A stretch of 64,000 nt of DNA from Rhizomicrobium sp. (GTDB taxonomy: Bacteria > Pseudomonadota > Alphaproteobacteria > Micropepsales > Micropepsaceae). The notes beneath the pieces are model-generated. The model saw nothing but the letters and a program-made list of their open reading frames with translations. It was not told where the DNA came from and searched no databases. Position numbers and translations under genes: made by a program. Location: contig JBBCGL010000001.1 in NCBI GenBank assembly GCA_037200385.1, positions 930,001-994,000 of the forward strand, written 5' to 3'. This document shows positions 8,263-16,656 of the stretch, one piece after another (the first letter of the stretch is position 1; every line of letters begins with the position of its first letter).

Positions 8263-8532
8263 GTGAAGGATCCCGTCCTCGTCGCGTTCGCAGCGCTCTT
8301 CATGGTTCTCGGCCTGGGCGCCGCATACTTTCTGGTGCGCGGCCTGCGCGACGGGCGTATCGTGCGCCGACTCTACTACCCTTATCCGAAGCAGCAATTT
8401 CGGGACAGTCGCGACGTGAACTATGCCTACCGAAGCCACATGCCGGGCCTGTTCTGGACGGAGATCGGCATGCAGGTCCTGGCCGTGGCGGTCAGCATCG
8501 TAGTGGTTTTCATTCTAATGACGGCGCCCTGA
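8263..8532 (+). CDS. small two-helix membrane protein, paralogue B
   Basis: 89 aa from a GTG start in the same local context (ACGTGAAGGATCCCGT) as paralogue A. It shares MKDPVLV, YFLVRGLR and the closing helix with it. The loop between the two helices has diverged (LYYPYPKQQFRD, tyrosine-rich). The stop codon overlaps the ATG of the CoA-binding protein by one base, so translation is coupled. Function unknown; tandem duplication is the simplest explanation. Confidence 0.65.
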   Translation: MKDPVLVAFAALFMVLGLGAAYFLVRGLRDGRIVRRLYYPYPKQQFRDSRDVNYAYRSHMPGLFWTEIGMQVLAVAVSIVVVFILMTAP

Positions 8533-9047
8533 TGCCCCAATATGACGACGCCCTGATCAAATCGATCCTGCGCACGACCAAGACCATCGCGATGGTCGGG
8601 GCGAGCGGCAACGACATGCGCCCGTCCTATTTCGCGATGATGTATCTGCTCGCCAAGGGCTATGTCATCCATCCGATCAATCCCTCGCTCGCCGGCAAGA
8701 CGATCCTCGGCCAGGCCGTCTATGCCTCGCTGAAGGATGTGCCGGCACCCGTCGACATGGTCGACATCTTCCGCGCCTCCGACGCGGCGCCCGGGATCGT
8801 GCGCGAGGCGCTGGCGGAAAAGGATCGCCTGGGCATCAAGACCATCTGGATGCAACTCGGCGTGATCAGCGAGGAAGCCGCCGCGCTGGCCCGCGAGGCC
8901 GGCCTCACCGTGATCATGGACCGTTGCCCCAAGATCGAGCATGGCCGCTTCTCGGGCGAGATCGGCTGGATGGGCGTGAACCGCAAGGTGATCGACAATC
9001 GCAAGCCCCTGCTCTTCGGCAAGGGCGGCTCGCTCAAGCGGGTCTGA
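8532..9047 (+). CDS. CoA-binding protein (YccU-like)
   Basis: 171 aa. A Rossmann-like CoA-binding domain covers about residues 10-130: TIAMVGASGNDMRPSYF near the start, then IHPINPSLAGKTILG, VDIFRASD and TIWMQLGVISEEA, a layout shared with YccU and the CoA-binding half of succinyl-CoA synthetase. Stand-alone proteins of this type bind CoA or nucleotides but have no established reaction. The conserved late Cys of the family is in MDRCPKIEH. Its ATG overlaps the stop of the preceding membrane protein, marking it as the last gene of a four-gene run with the enoyl-CoA hydratase. Confidence 0.88.
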   Translation: MPQYDDALIKSILRTTKTIAMVGASGNDMRPSYFAMMYLLAKGYVIHPINPSLAGKTILGQAVYASLKDVPAPVDMVDIFRASDAAPGIVREALAEKDRLGIKTIWMQLGVISEEAAALAREAGLTVIMDRCPKIEHGRFSGEIGWMGVNRKVIDNRKPLLFGKGGSLKRV

Positions 9048-9113
9048 CACGCCGCACCTTGAAGTGGCGCGCGCAATGCCCACTTGCCATCAGGGTCTCT
9101 CTGGAGTGGCAGG

Positions 9114-9341
9114 ATGAAACGCATCGTCGCGGGAATTTCGCTGGTCGTGGTCCTCGTCATGGCGGGTGCGCCGGCCGCGGATGCCAAGGGCTGCATCAAG
9201 GGCGCCATCGTCGGTGGCATCGCCGGGCACTATATGCACCACCATGGCCTGATCGGCGCGATGGCTGGCTGCGCCGTCGGCCGGCACCTCGCGGCCAAGC
9301 ACGACGCCGAACGCAGGGCCGCCCAGCACGGCCATCATTAA
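9114..9341 (+). CDS. small exported glycine-zipper protein
   Basis: 75 aa from the ATG at 9114, which follows GGAGTGGCAGG. Residues 1-24 are a signal peptide (MKRIVAGISLVVVLVMAGAP, then ADA). The mature part has small-residue repeats (GAIVGGIAGHYMHHHGLIGAMAGCAVGRHLA) resembling a glycine zipper, and a His-rich ending. Such proteins sit in or on the outer membrane or periplasm; no specific role can be given. Two Cys residues could form a disulfide. Confidence 0.65.
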   Translation: MKRIVAGISLVVVLVMAGAPAADAKGCIKGAIVGGIAGHYMHHHGLIGAMAGCAVGRHLAAKHDAERRAAQHGHH

Positions 9342-9528
9342 CTCCTGAGCCGGTGACGGGCTGCGTGTCCGCCGCGGTCTCGCCGTCTTCGTGCTGAAGA
9401 TCGGCCGGCCGTCCTGGGCCAATGCGGAAGCATGATATGTGCGGCTCCCGCCCATCGCACCCGTGTCATGGTCCCGTTCGATGATCCCCGGAGACGGCTG
9501 GCATTCTGACCGGCGTTTGATTTATATC

Positions 9529-9543
9529 CTACAAGATTGGTAG
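9529..9543. promoter_or_regulatory. imperfect dyad upstream of the sulfhydrylase gene
   Basis: CTACAAGATTGGTAG, 26 bp before the ATG of the O-acetylhomoserine sulfhydrylase, is a dyad of CTACnA and TnGTAG around GAT. It could be a regulator site (Rrf2-type regulators of sulfur genes bind comparable CTAC/GTAG dyads), but the match is short. Confidence 0.25.
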
Positions 9544-9568
9544 TGTTTATCGCTTCCCGGAGGTTTTC

Positions 9569-10843
9569 ATGTCCGACGACTATGGCTTCAACACGCTCGC
9601 GGTCCATGCCGGGGCTCAGCCCGATCCGGCGACGGGCGCACGCGCCACGCCGATCTACCAGACCACGGCCTTCGTGTTCGAGGATGCCGACCACGCCGCC
9701 GCGCTGTTCAATCTCCAGGTCTTCGGCAACATCTATTCGCGCATCATGAATCCGACCAATGCGGTGCTGGAGGAGCGCGTCGCCGCGCTCGAAGGCGGCC
9801 GCGCCGCGCTGGCGGTCGGCTCGGGCCATGCGGCACAGCTCATCGCCCTGCATACGCTGATGAGCCCCGGCGATAACATCGTGGCGGCGCGCCAGCTCTA
9901 CGGCGGCTCGATCAACCAGTTCTCCCAGGGCTTCGCCAAGTTCAATTGGGGCGTGAAATGGGCCGATACGCGCGACCCCGCCTCGTTCAAGGCGCAGATC
10001 GACGAGCGCACCCGCGCCGTCTTCATCGAGAGCCTCGCCAATCCCGGCGGCATCGTGAGCGACATCGAGGCCATCGCGGGCATCGCGCACGCCGCGGGCG
10101 TGCCGCTGATCGTGGACAACACGCTGGCCTCGCCCTACCTCATCCGCCCCATCGAGTGGGGCGCCGACATCGTGCTGCATTCGGCCACGAAATTCCTCGG
10201 CGGCCACGGCAATTCGATGTGCGGCATCATCGTCGACGGCGGCAAGTTCGACTGGGGTAGCGGCAAGTTCCCCACCCTGTCGGAGCCCTGCCCGTCTTAT
10301 CACGGCATGAAGATGTGGGAGACCTTCGGCGACATGGCCTATGCCATCGCGTGCCGCGTGCTCGGCCTGCGCGACCTTGGGCCCGCCCTGTCGCCGATGA
10401 ACGCCTTCCTGGTGCTGACCGGCATCGAGACCCTGCCCTTGCGCATGCAGAAGCATTGCGACAATGCGCTCGCCGTCGCGCAATGGCTGCAGCGCCATCC
10501 CAAGATCTCCTGGGTGAACTATGCCGGGCTCGAAGGCGACGCGTCCTACGGCCTGCACCGCACCTATTGCCCCAAGGGCGCGGGCGCGGTGTTCACCTTC
10601 GGCCTCAAGGGCGGCTACGAGGCCGGCGTGAAGGTGGTGAACGGCGTGAAGCTGATCAGCCATCTCGCCAATGTCGGCGACACCCGCAGCCTGATCATCC
10701 ATCCCGCCTCGACCACGCATCGCCAGCTCAACGACGAGGAGCGGGTGAAGGCGGGCGCCGGCGGCGACGTGATGCGTCTGTCGATCGGCATCGAGAGCGT
10801 CGAGGACATCATCGCCGACCTCGACCAGGCGCTGGCGGAATAG
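9569..10843 (+). CDS. metY: O-acetylhomoserine sulfhydrylase (PLP enzyme)
   Basis: 424 aa, the usual length for MetY. It belongs to the Cys/Met metabolism PLP family: the N-terminal signature [29 protein letters not shown], and the PLP lysine Lys208 in [11 protein letters not shown]. The C-terminus has [19 protein letters not shown], the substrate-binding region of this family. It makes homocysteine from O-acetylhomoserine and sulfide, the direct sulfhydrylation route to methionine. GGAGG lies before the ATG. It is monocistronic, ending 6 bp from the convergent exported protein gene. I looked for a SAM-II riboswitch in the leader and did not see one. Confidence 0.93.
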   Translation: MSDDYGFNTLAVHAGAQPDPATGARATPIYQTTAFVFEDADHAAALFNLQVFGNIYSRIMNPTNAVLEERVAALEGGRAALAVGSGHAAQLIALHTLMSPGDNIVAARQLYGGSINQFSQGFAKFNWGVKWADTRDPASFKAQIDERTRAVFIESLANPGGIVSDIEAIAGIAHAAGVPLIVDNTLASPYLIRPIEWGADIVLHSATKFLGGHGNSMCGIIVDGGKFDWGSGKFPTLSEPCPSYHGMKMWETFGDMAYAIACRVLGLRDLGPALSPMNAFLVLTGIETLPLRMQKHCDNALAVAQWLQRHPKISWVNYAGLEGDASYGLHRTYCPKGAGAVFTFGLKGGYEAGVKVVNGVKLISHLANVGDTRSLIIHPASTTHRQLNDEERVKAGAGGDVMRLSIGIESVEDIIADLDQALAE

Positions 10844-10849
10844 CGGTCC

Positions 10850-11368
10850 TCACGGCCCGACGGCATAGCCCTCGCCCGGGTCGACCAGCGTGACGGTCAC
10901 GGGCGGCGCGTCGTCGGGCTTGCCGTCGATCGTGTATTGCGTCGTGTAGGCATCCCCCGCGGGCACATAGGTGGTGCAGATCCGCTTGCCGGCGCGGGTC
11001 GCCAGCGCCGCCCAGATATTCGCCCGGACCCCGTCGGCCTGCGCCCCTTCCAGCAGCTTGCCGCCGACGGTGATCGCCGCCGCGTCGATGTCGCCCTTGG
11101 CGACGACGCCGCAGACGACGTCGCCGTCGAAGGTCACCATGGAATTTGTCTTCATCACGACCACGGGCGACGCGGACAGCATCACCTGCGCCTGGTTCAT
11201 GATCATGCCGCCGCCGAACGTATAGCCCGACAGCGCGATGCAGGTATGCTTCGCCGCGTTCGGTCCATAGCATTGCAGCTTGCCGGCCTTGAGCTGGTCG
11301 ATCTGCGCCGCCTGCGCCCCGCCGGCCAGCGCGGCGATGAGGATCGCGGTACCCATCAAGCGCTTCAT
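10850..11368 (-). CDS. exported protein of unknown function
   Basis: 172 aa. Residues 1-21 are a signal peptide (MKRLMGTAILIAALAGGAQA). The mature protein contains four Cys (two in CYGPNAAKHTC, one each in VVCGVV and RICTTY), suggesting disulfides in the periplasm. I recognise no family. Its start overlaps the ctaA stop by 4 bases (ATGA on the minus strand), so it is translated with the haem A synthase; whether it assists oxidase assembly is only inference from position. Confidence 0.65.
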   Translation of the reverse strand: MKRLMGTAILIAALAGGAQAAQIDQLKAGKLQCYGPNAAKHTCIALSGYTFGGGMIMNQAQVMLSASPVVVMKTNSMVTFDGDVVCGVVAKGDIDAAAITVGGKLLEGAQADGVRANIWAALATRAGKRICTTYVPAGDAYTTQYTIDGKPDDAPPVTVTLVDPGEGYAVGP

Positions 11369-12444
11369 GCGATTTTCCCCTCGTCGCGGACCAGGCCGCC
11401 ATTGCGGCGCTCGAAACAATGCCACACCGCCGTGCAGAGCAACAGCGCGGCAACCAGCTGATGCGCCGCGGCGAGGAATTCCGGCGCCTGCAGCAGAAGC
11501 GTCGCGATGCCGAGAACGATCTGCAGCAGTGTGAGGTGCAGCACCGCGACGCCGCTGCGCCGCGCCCAGCCCGTCAGCCGCCGCGCCTGCGCGGCAACGA
11601 CCACCGCGACGGCCGCGACGAGATAGGCGCCGATGCGATGATCGAACTGCGCGAGTCCGGGATTCTCGAAGACATTGATCCACCAGGGCGCCGCGAAGAA
11701 CGGATGTTCGGGGAACACGCGTCCGTCCATCGACGGCCAGGTGTTGTAGAGCAGCCCCGCATGCAGCCCCGCGACCAGCGCGCCCAGCAGCATCTGAAGG
11801 TAGACCAGCACGGCGAACCCGATCGCCCAGGTGGAGCGCACGGGCCTGTCGCGCCGAAGCGCCGCGGGCGCGGCGCGCCGCAGATAGTCCAGCGCCGTCC
11901 ACACCATCGCCACCAGCAGGATCAGCGCCACGCCGAGATGGATCGCGAGGCGGTATTGCGACACGCTCACCCGCGTCTCAAGCCCGCTTTCCACCATCCA
12001 CCAGCCGACGAAGCCCTGCAGGCCGCCCAGCGCGAACAGCAGCAGCATGCGCGGCCACGCGTCGCGCCGGATCGCGCCCGCCCAGGCGAACCACACGAAC
12101 GGCACAAAGAACGCGAAGCCCAGAAACCGCCCCAGCAGCCGGTGGGCCCATTCCCACCAGAAGATGCCCTTGAACGCGGCGAGGCTCATGCCCGCATTCT
12201 CGTGGACGTATTGCGGGATGCGCCGATACTTCGCGAAGGCCTCGTGCCAGGCGGCGTCGCTGAGCGGCGGGATCGCGCCCAGGATGGGATCCCATTCGGT
12301 GATCGAAAGCCCCGAGCCCGTGATCCGGGTCAGCCCCCCGACCACGATCATCCCCAGGATGATCGCGGCCAGCGCAAGCAGCCAGATGCCGACCGCCCGG
12401 CGGCTGCGCCAGAAATTCTCGCGGCGGGGGACATCGGCTTTCAT
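11365..12444 (-). CDS. ctaA: haem A synthase (COX15/CtaA family)
   Basis: 359 aa with eight predicted transmembrane helices, the COX15 type found in alphaproteobacteria and mitochondria. Signature segments are GGLTRITGSGLSITEWDPI at about 40-58, then haem-ligand and conserved His regions in WEWAHRLLGR, YRLAIHLGVAL, FDHRIGAYLV and AAHQLVAALLL. It oxidises the C8 methyl of haem O to the formyl of haem A for aa3-type cytochrome oxidase in the inner membrane. The ATG at 12444 is the first that fits the family start. Its presence shows the organism makes haem A and so is an aerobic respirer. An exported protein follows with a 4-bp overlap. Confidence 0.95.
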   Translation of the reverse strand: MKADVPRRENFWRSRRAVGIWLLALAAIILGMIVVGGLTRITGSGLSITEWDPILGAIPPLSDAAWHEAFAKYRRIPQYVHENAGMSLAAFKGIFWWEWAHRLLGRFLGFAFFVPFVWFAWAGAIRRDAWPRMLLLFALGGLQGFVGWWMVESGLETRVSVSQYRLAIHLGVALILLVAMVWTALDYLRRAAPAALRRDRPVRSTWAIGFAVLVYLQMLLGALVAGLHAGLLYNTWPSMDGRVFPEHPFFAAPWWINVFENPGLAQFDHRIGAYLVAAVAVVVAAQARRLTGWARRSGVAVLHLTLLQIVLGIATLLLQAPEFLAAAHQLVAALLLCTAVWHCFERRNGGLVRDEGKIA

Positions 12445-12539
12445 GACTCTTGCATAATGCGCCTTTATCCCGCGGTCTTGCCGCCATCTTGTCGCGGCGC
12501 CCCGCGCGCCGCATTCTCCCGCCGCTTCGGAGGATTCCC

Positions 12540-14243
12540 ATGAAACGCGCCATCGCAATCCTGGCCACCGTCGCCGCCGTCGCCGGCGGCGCCCTCGCGG
12601 CCGATCCCATGCCGATGCCGTCCGGCATGGTCATGAAGATGATCGACCCGATGCCCAGCCTCTATATGGGCGAGGCCGACAAGCCCGGCGCACCGTTCTT
12701 CAAGGGCCTGGGCACCCATCACCACAAGATCACCACGAAGAACGCGACGACCCAGGTCCTGTTCGACCAGGGCATCAAGCTCACCTTCGGCTTCAACCAT
12801 GCCGAGGCGATCCGCTCCTTCCGCGAGGCGGCGCGGCGCGATCCGCATTGCGCGATGTGCTGGTGGGGCGTCGCCTTCGCGCTGGGCTCCAACATCAACC
12901 TGCCCATGCCGGCCGACGCCGACAAGCCTGCCTGGCAGGCGCTGCAGAACGCCGTCGCGCTCGAACGCTACGCCTCGCCGGAGGAGCGCGGCTGGATCGA
13001 CGCGCTGGCGACGCGCTATTCCGCCGATCCCAAGGCCGACCGCGCCAAGCTCGACGCCGCCTTCGCCGCCGCGATGGGCGATCTGTGGACGCGCTATCCG
13101 AACGACCTCGACGCCGGCACCTTCTATGCCGAGGCGATGATGGACACCCAGCCCTGGGATTATTGGGACGAGGACGGCGTGACGCCGAAAGGCCATGCGC
13201 TGGAGATCGTCTCGGTGCTCGAGGGCATCATCAAGCGGGCGCCCTATCATCCCGGCGCGCTGCATCTCTACATCCACGCCGTCGAAGCCTCGACGACGCC
13301 GCAGCGCGCCGAGGCCGCGGCCGACCGGCTGGAGACGCTGATGCCCGGCGCCGGCCATATCGTGCACATGCCGTCGCACATCTATTACCGGGTGGGCCGC
13401 TACGAAGATGCTGCGAAAGTGAATACGCTGGCGGCACTGGTCGACGAACAATACATCGCCGCCTGCAAGGCACAGGGCTACTACCCGATCGGCTATTACG
13501 GCCACAACATCCACTTCCTGTGGACCTCGTCGGAGATGCAGGGCAATTACGCCGCGTCGATCGGCGCGGCGCGCCGTCTGGTGAAGGCCGCCTTGGCGCT
13601 GCGTGCCGACAAGCTCAATCCGCAGGCGCAGCTCTTCTTCTTCACGCCCTATGCCACGCTGCTGCGCTTCGGAAAATGGCGCGAGGCGCTGGCCGAGCCG
13701 CTGCCGCCCGACGACCAGAAGATGACGCTGGCCATCGCGCATCTGGCGCGCGGCTTCGCTTATGCGAACACCGGCGACCGGACGAGCGCCATCGGCGAAC
13801 GCATGGCGCTGGCCGCGCTACTCGACGACAAGGCGTTCGCCGCCTATGACAAGCTCTATCCCGCCAAAGCGATGGCACAGATCGCGCTTGCCGATCTCGA
13901 TGGCGAGATCGCCCGCACCGGCGGCGATCTCGACACCGCGATCGTCGACTTCACCAAGGCGCGCGATCTCGAAGAAGCCCTGCCCTATACCGAACCGCCC
14001 TATTGGCACCAGCCTTCGAGCCATCTGCTCGGCGCGGCGCTGCTGCAGGCCGGCCGCGCCCGGGAGGCCGCGGACGTCTATCGCCACAGCCTGACCAATT
14101 ACCGCGTCGACGGCTGGGCGCTCTATGGCCTCGCGCAGGCGCAGGACGCGCTCGGCGACACCGCCGGCGCCGCCGCGACCCGCAAGGAATTCGCCGGCGC
14201 GTGGTCGATGGCCGATGTGAAGCTGACGGCGTCGCGGTTTTGA
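12540..14243 (+). CDS. exported tetratricopeptide-repeat protein
   Basis: 567 aa. It has a signal peptide (MKRAIAILATVAAVAGGALA), then TPR-like helical pairs across the mature part, for example GFNHAEAIRSFREAARRDPHCAMCWWG near 85-110, and a C-terminal set (LGAALLQAGRAREAADVYRHSL; GWALYGLAQAQDALGD). The N-terminal third is conserved-looking and His/Trp rich (LGTHHHKITT; GHNIHFLW), suggesting a metal or ligand site, but I cannot name it. GGAGGATTCCC lies before the ATG at 12540. It is probably a periplasmic scaffold. It is divergent from ctaA. Confidence 0.8.
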   Translation: MKRAIAILATVAAVAGGALAADPMPMPSGMVMKMIDPMPSLYMGEADKPGAPFFKGLGTHHHKITTKNATTQVLFDQGIKLTFGFNHAEAIRSFREAARRDPHCAMCWWGVAFALGSNINLPMPADADKPAWQALQNAVALERYASPEERGWIDALATRYSADPKADRAKLDAAFAAAMGDLWTRYPNDLDAGTFYAEAMMDTQPWDYWDEDGVTPKGHALEIVSVLEGIIKRAPYHPGALHLYIHAVEASTTPQRAEAAADRLETLMPGAGHIVHMPSHIYYRVGRYEDAAKVNTLAALVDEQYIAACKAQGYYPIGYYGHNIHFLWTSSEMQGNYAASIGAARRLVKAALALRADKLNPQAQLFFFTPYATLLRFGKWREALAEPLPPDDQKMTLAIAHLARGFAYANTGDRTSAIGERMALAALLDDKAFAAYDKLYPAKAMAQIALADLDGEIARTGGDLDTAIVDFTKARDLEEALPYTEPPYWHQPSSHLLGAALLQAGRAREAADVYRHSLTNYRVDGWALYGLAQAQDALGDTAGAAATRKEFAGAWSMADVKLTASRF

Positions 14244-14271
14244 TTTTGCTCCCCCGTGGTTGCGGGGGGGG

Positions 14272-14305
14272 ACGAAGAAAAAGGGCGACCTCTCGGCCGC
14301 CCTTT
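14272..14305 (-). terminator. rho-independent terminator of the small exported protein
   Basis: An 8-bp stem (AAAGGGCG / CGCCCTTT), extended inside by GG-CC pairs around TCTC, is followed on the minus strand by TTTTTCTTC. It lies about 25 bases past the stop of the 14330-14653 gene and may also receive transcripts from the convergent TPR gene. Confidence 0.75.
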
Positions 14306-14329
14306 CCGTCACGCACGCATGGACAGGAC

Positions 14330-14653
14330 CTACATCCCACCCATCGCGTTCAAGGCGTTCTGCTCATGGCTGCGGCAGGTCGCGTCGTCGCCGGCGTCGT
14401 CCGCGGCGGCGATCTCATCCCGGACCAGCCTGGCTTTGTCCGGATCGCTCGGCAGCGCCATGCCGCGCGCCTGGGTGATCATGTCGGCACAGCTCGTGGT
14501 CGACGGCGTTGCGCTGGCAGGCAGCGAATTGGCGGGCGCCGTATCGCCGGTCGGAGGCGTCTGGCCGGCCGGCGCCATGCCGTCGCCCGGTCCAGCGGCA
14601 AGAGCCGCCGTGGCGAGGAAAGCCGCGGTGCAGGCGGCGAGAATGATTTTCAT
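14330..14653 (-). CDS. small exported protein of unknown function
   Basis: 107 aa. It has a clear signal peptide (MKIILAACTAAFLATAALA), a Pro/Thr/Ala-rich linker to about residue 52, and a C-terminal helical region with two Cys (SCADMITQARGMALP; DDATCRSHEQNALN) that could bridge. It ends in MGGM. AGGAGAAAACCCC before the ATG is a good ribosome site. Function unknown; the Asp/Ala-rich helix pair resembles small periplasmic proteins. It is monocistronic with its own terminator. Confidence 0.7.
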   Translation of the reverse strand: MKIILAACTAAFLATAALAAGPGDGMAPAGQTPPTGDTAPANSLPASATPSTTSCADMITQARGMALPSDPDKARLVRDEIAAADDAGDDATCRSHEQNALNAMGGM

Positions 14654-14877
14654 GGGGTTTTCTCCTGGAATCGGTTTCGAGCTCCAGCCGCAAGGGCAAC
14701 GCGCCGCACCGGCCATGGTTGCCGTGTTGCAAAAGCGAAAAGGACGCGCTTGACCGCGCCGCCGCCTCTTGCCTTACATGTCGTCATGCCGGAGAAACGG
14801 CTCTCATTGCTCGTCGGCCGTACGGACGCGTCTGTGCCGCGTCCCATCGCTACCCTCTGGATCGAACGCGTTCCCGC

Positions 14878-15093
14878 ATGACACCGCGCCTCAAGAAACT
14901 GATCGGCACGATCCTCATCCTGCTCTGGGTTCCGTTCTATATGTTCTTCGTCGCCGGCCTCGCGGCCCTCGCCCTGCGCCATGCCAACGGCGTGGAGAGC
15001 TTTCTGTTCTTCGCGATCGCCGGGACGTTGTGGGCCGTGCCGGTCGGCCTGATGTTTCCCTGGATGTTTCGCGAGCCCAAATCGAAAGCCTGA
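14878..15093 (+). CDS. DUF2842 family membrane protein
   Basis: 71 aa. It opens MTPRLKKLIGT and has two hydrophobic segments (about 10-33 and 44-63), ending in LMFPWMFREPKSKA, the pattern of the alphaproteobacterial DUF2842 family. Function is unknown. It converges on scpB with 10 bp between stops. In many relatives this position next to scpB is held by tatA, so its place here is notable. Confidence 0.75.
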   Translation: MTPRLKKLIGTILILLWVPFYMFFVAGLAALALRHANGVESFLFFAIAGTLWAVPVGLMFPWMFREPKSKA

Positions 15094-15103
15094 CGCGCCG
15101 CCC

Positions 15104-15850
15104 TCAATCCAGCTCCGGCCCGCCCGTCGCGAGGTCGGCCTCTTCCTCGCCGGTATACGGATCCTCGTCCGGTCCCAGCTCGTCGCTCGGGTTCGGCACG
15201 TCGAAGCCGGCCGGCGGGATCGCTTCCAGGAACCCGGCCGCCTTGAGCTCGTCGACGCCCGGCAGGTGGTTCACGCTCTCCAGCCCGAACTGCAGCAGGA
15301 AGGCCTCCGTCGTGCCGAAGGTCACCGGGCGGCCCGGGGTACGCTTGCGGCCGCGGATCTTCACCCAGCCGATCTCCATCAGCACGTCCAGCGTGCCCTT
15401 CGAGAGCATCACGCCGCGGATATCCTCGATCTCGGCCCGCGTCACAGGCTGATGATAGGCGATGATCGCCAAGGTCTCGATCGCGGCCCGGCTCAGGCGG
15501 CGCTGCTCCGGCTGTTCCTTGCGCAACAGGAAGGCGAGGTCCGAAGCGGTGCGGAACTGCCATTTTCCTGCGACATGCACGAGGTTTACGCCTCGCACCT
15601 CATAGATTCCCTGAAGCTCCGCCAGCAGCGCCGGAACGTCGGCGCCTTCCGGCAGCGATGTTGCCAGCGCCTTCTCATCCAGCGGCTCGCTGGCCGCGAA
15701 CAGCAATGCTTCGGTCATGCGCAAATGCTCGGGGTTCACGCCCACGGCCTCGGCGGCTGGCGTCTCGGCCGCGATGTCGGCCCCCTCTTGTTCCACGTCC
15801 ACTCCCATTTCGGTTCCGATTTTGGCGACGAGGCGGGCAACTCCACTCAT
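15104..15850 (-). CDS. scpB: segregation and condensation protein B
   Basis: 248 aa. Two winged-helix domains lie between about 35 and 210 (MTEALLFAASEPLDEKALA; LSRAAIETLAIIAYHQPVTRAEIEDIRG; VTFGTTEAFLLQFGLESVNHLPG), the ScpB layout. The tail is acidic. ScpB dimers bind ScpA and the SMC complex that compacts and segregates the chromosome. Its start overlaps the end of scpA by 4 bases, giving coupled expression. The N-terminal 30 residues before the first winged helix are slightly longer than usual; a downstream start is possible. Confidence 0.95.
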   Translation of the reverse strand: MSGVARLVAKIGTEMGVDVEQEGADIAAETPAAEAVGVNPEHLRMTEALLFAASEPLDEKALATSLPEGADVPALLAELQGIYEVRGVNLVHVAGKWQFRTASDLAFLLRKEQPEQRRLSRAAIETLAIIAYHQPVTRAEIEDIRGVMLSKGTLDVLMEIGWVKIRGRKRTPGRPVTFGTTEAFLLQFGLESVNHLPGVDELKAAGFLEAIPPAGFDVPNPSDELGPDEDPYTGEEEADLATGGPELD

Positions 15851-16656
15851 GGGCTAACCTCTGCGGTGGGCGCGAGCCGGTCGCGGATGAAGACCGGCTC
15901 AAAGGGCGCCATCTGGCGAATCTCGATCTTACCGTCCCGCGCCAGTTCCAGACAGGCGAGCAGCGTGCTGGCCAGCGCCGAACGCCGCCGCTGCCCGCCC
16001 GACCACTCGAACGGCAGCAGCCGCTCCAGCACGTTCCAGTCGGCGATCTTGCCCAGCATTCGCTCGAGTCGGGCCCGCGCCTCCTCGATCAGGAGGACCG
16101 GCGCATGCTGCCGGACATAGGTCTTGCCGCCCAGCGTCTTGGTCCGCTGCGTCGCATAGGCGGTCAGCAGGTCGAACAGCGTGTCCTTGTAGGTCTTCAG
16201 CTTCACCACGTTGACCGGCTCGGGATCGCCCCGCGCGAACACGTCGCGGTCCAGCCGGTTGCCGGCCATCAGCCGCGCCGCCGCCTGGCGCATCGCCTCG
16301 AGCCGCTGCAGCCGCCAGCGCAGCCGGGTCGCCATCTCGTCGGCCGTCGGCTCGCCGTCCGCGGCGGGCGGCTGCGGCAGGATCAGGCGCGATTTGAGAT
16401 AGGCGAGCCACGCCGCCATCACGAGATAGTCGGCGGCGAGCTCGAGATTGATCTTCTTCGCCGCCTCGATGAATTCGAGATACTGGTCGGCGAGCTTGAG
16501 GATCGAGATCTTCGCGATGTCGACCTTCTGGTTCCGCGCCAGCGTCAGCAGCAGGTCGAGCGGTCCGTCGAAGCCGTCGACATGCACCATCAGCGCTTCG
16601 TCGGCGGGCGCCACGATGGAGTCGAACTCGCCGAAATTCTCGCCCGCTTCGCTCAT
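15847..16656 (-). CDS. scpA: segregation and condensation protein A (kleisin)
   Basis: 269 aa. The N-terminal kleisin helix domain is recognisable: VHVDGFDGPLDLLLTLARNQKVDIAKISI at about 24-52, followed by ADQYLEFIEAAK and LAADYLVMAAWLAYLKSRLILP. The C-terminal winged helix holds ALASTLLACLELARDGKIEIRQ. ScpA bridges the heads of the Smc dimer together with ScpB. It overlaps nagZ upstream and scpB downstream by 4 bases each, so the three are translated as a unit. Confidence 0.95.
   Translation of the reverse strand: MSEAGENFGEFDSIVAPADEALMVHVDGFDGPLDLLLTLARNQKVDIAKISILKLADQYLEFIEAAKKINLELAADYLVMAAWLAYLKSRLILPQPPAADGEPTADEMATRLRWRLQRLEAMRQAAARLMAGNRLDRDVFARGDPEPVNVVKLKTYKDTLFDLLTAYATQRTKTLGGKTYVRQHAPVLLIEEARARLERMLGKIADWNVLERLLPFEWSGGQRRRSALASTLLACLELARDGKIEIRQMAPFEPVFIRDRLAPTAEVSP

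Noticed and set aside
9480-9568. SAM-II riboswitch in the leader of the sulfhydrylase gene
   Set aside because: The conserved SAM-II pseudoknot blocks could not be found; only a short dyad is present.
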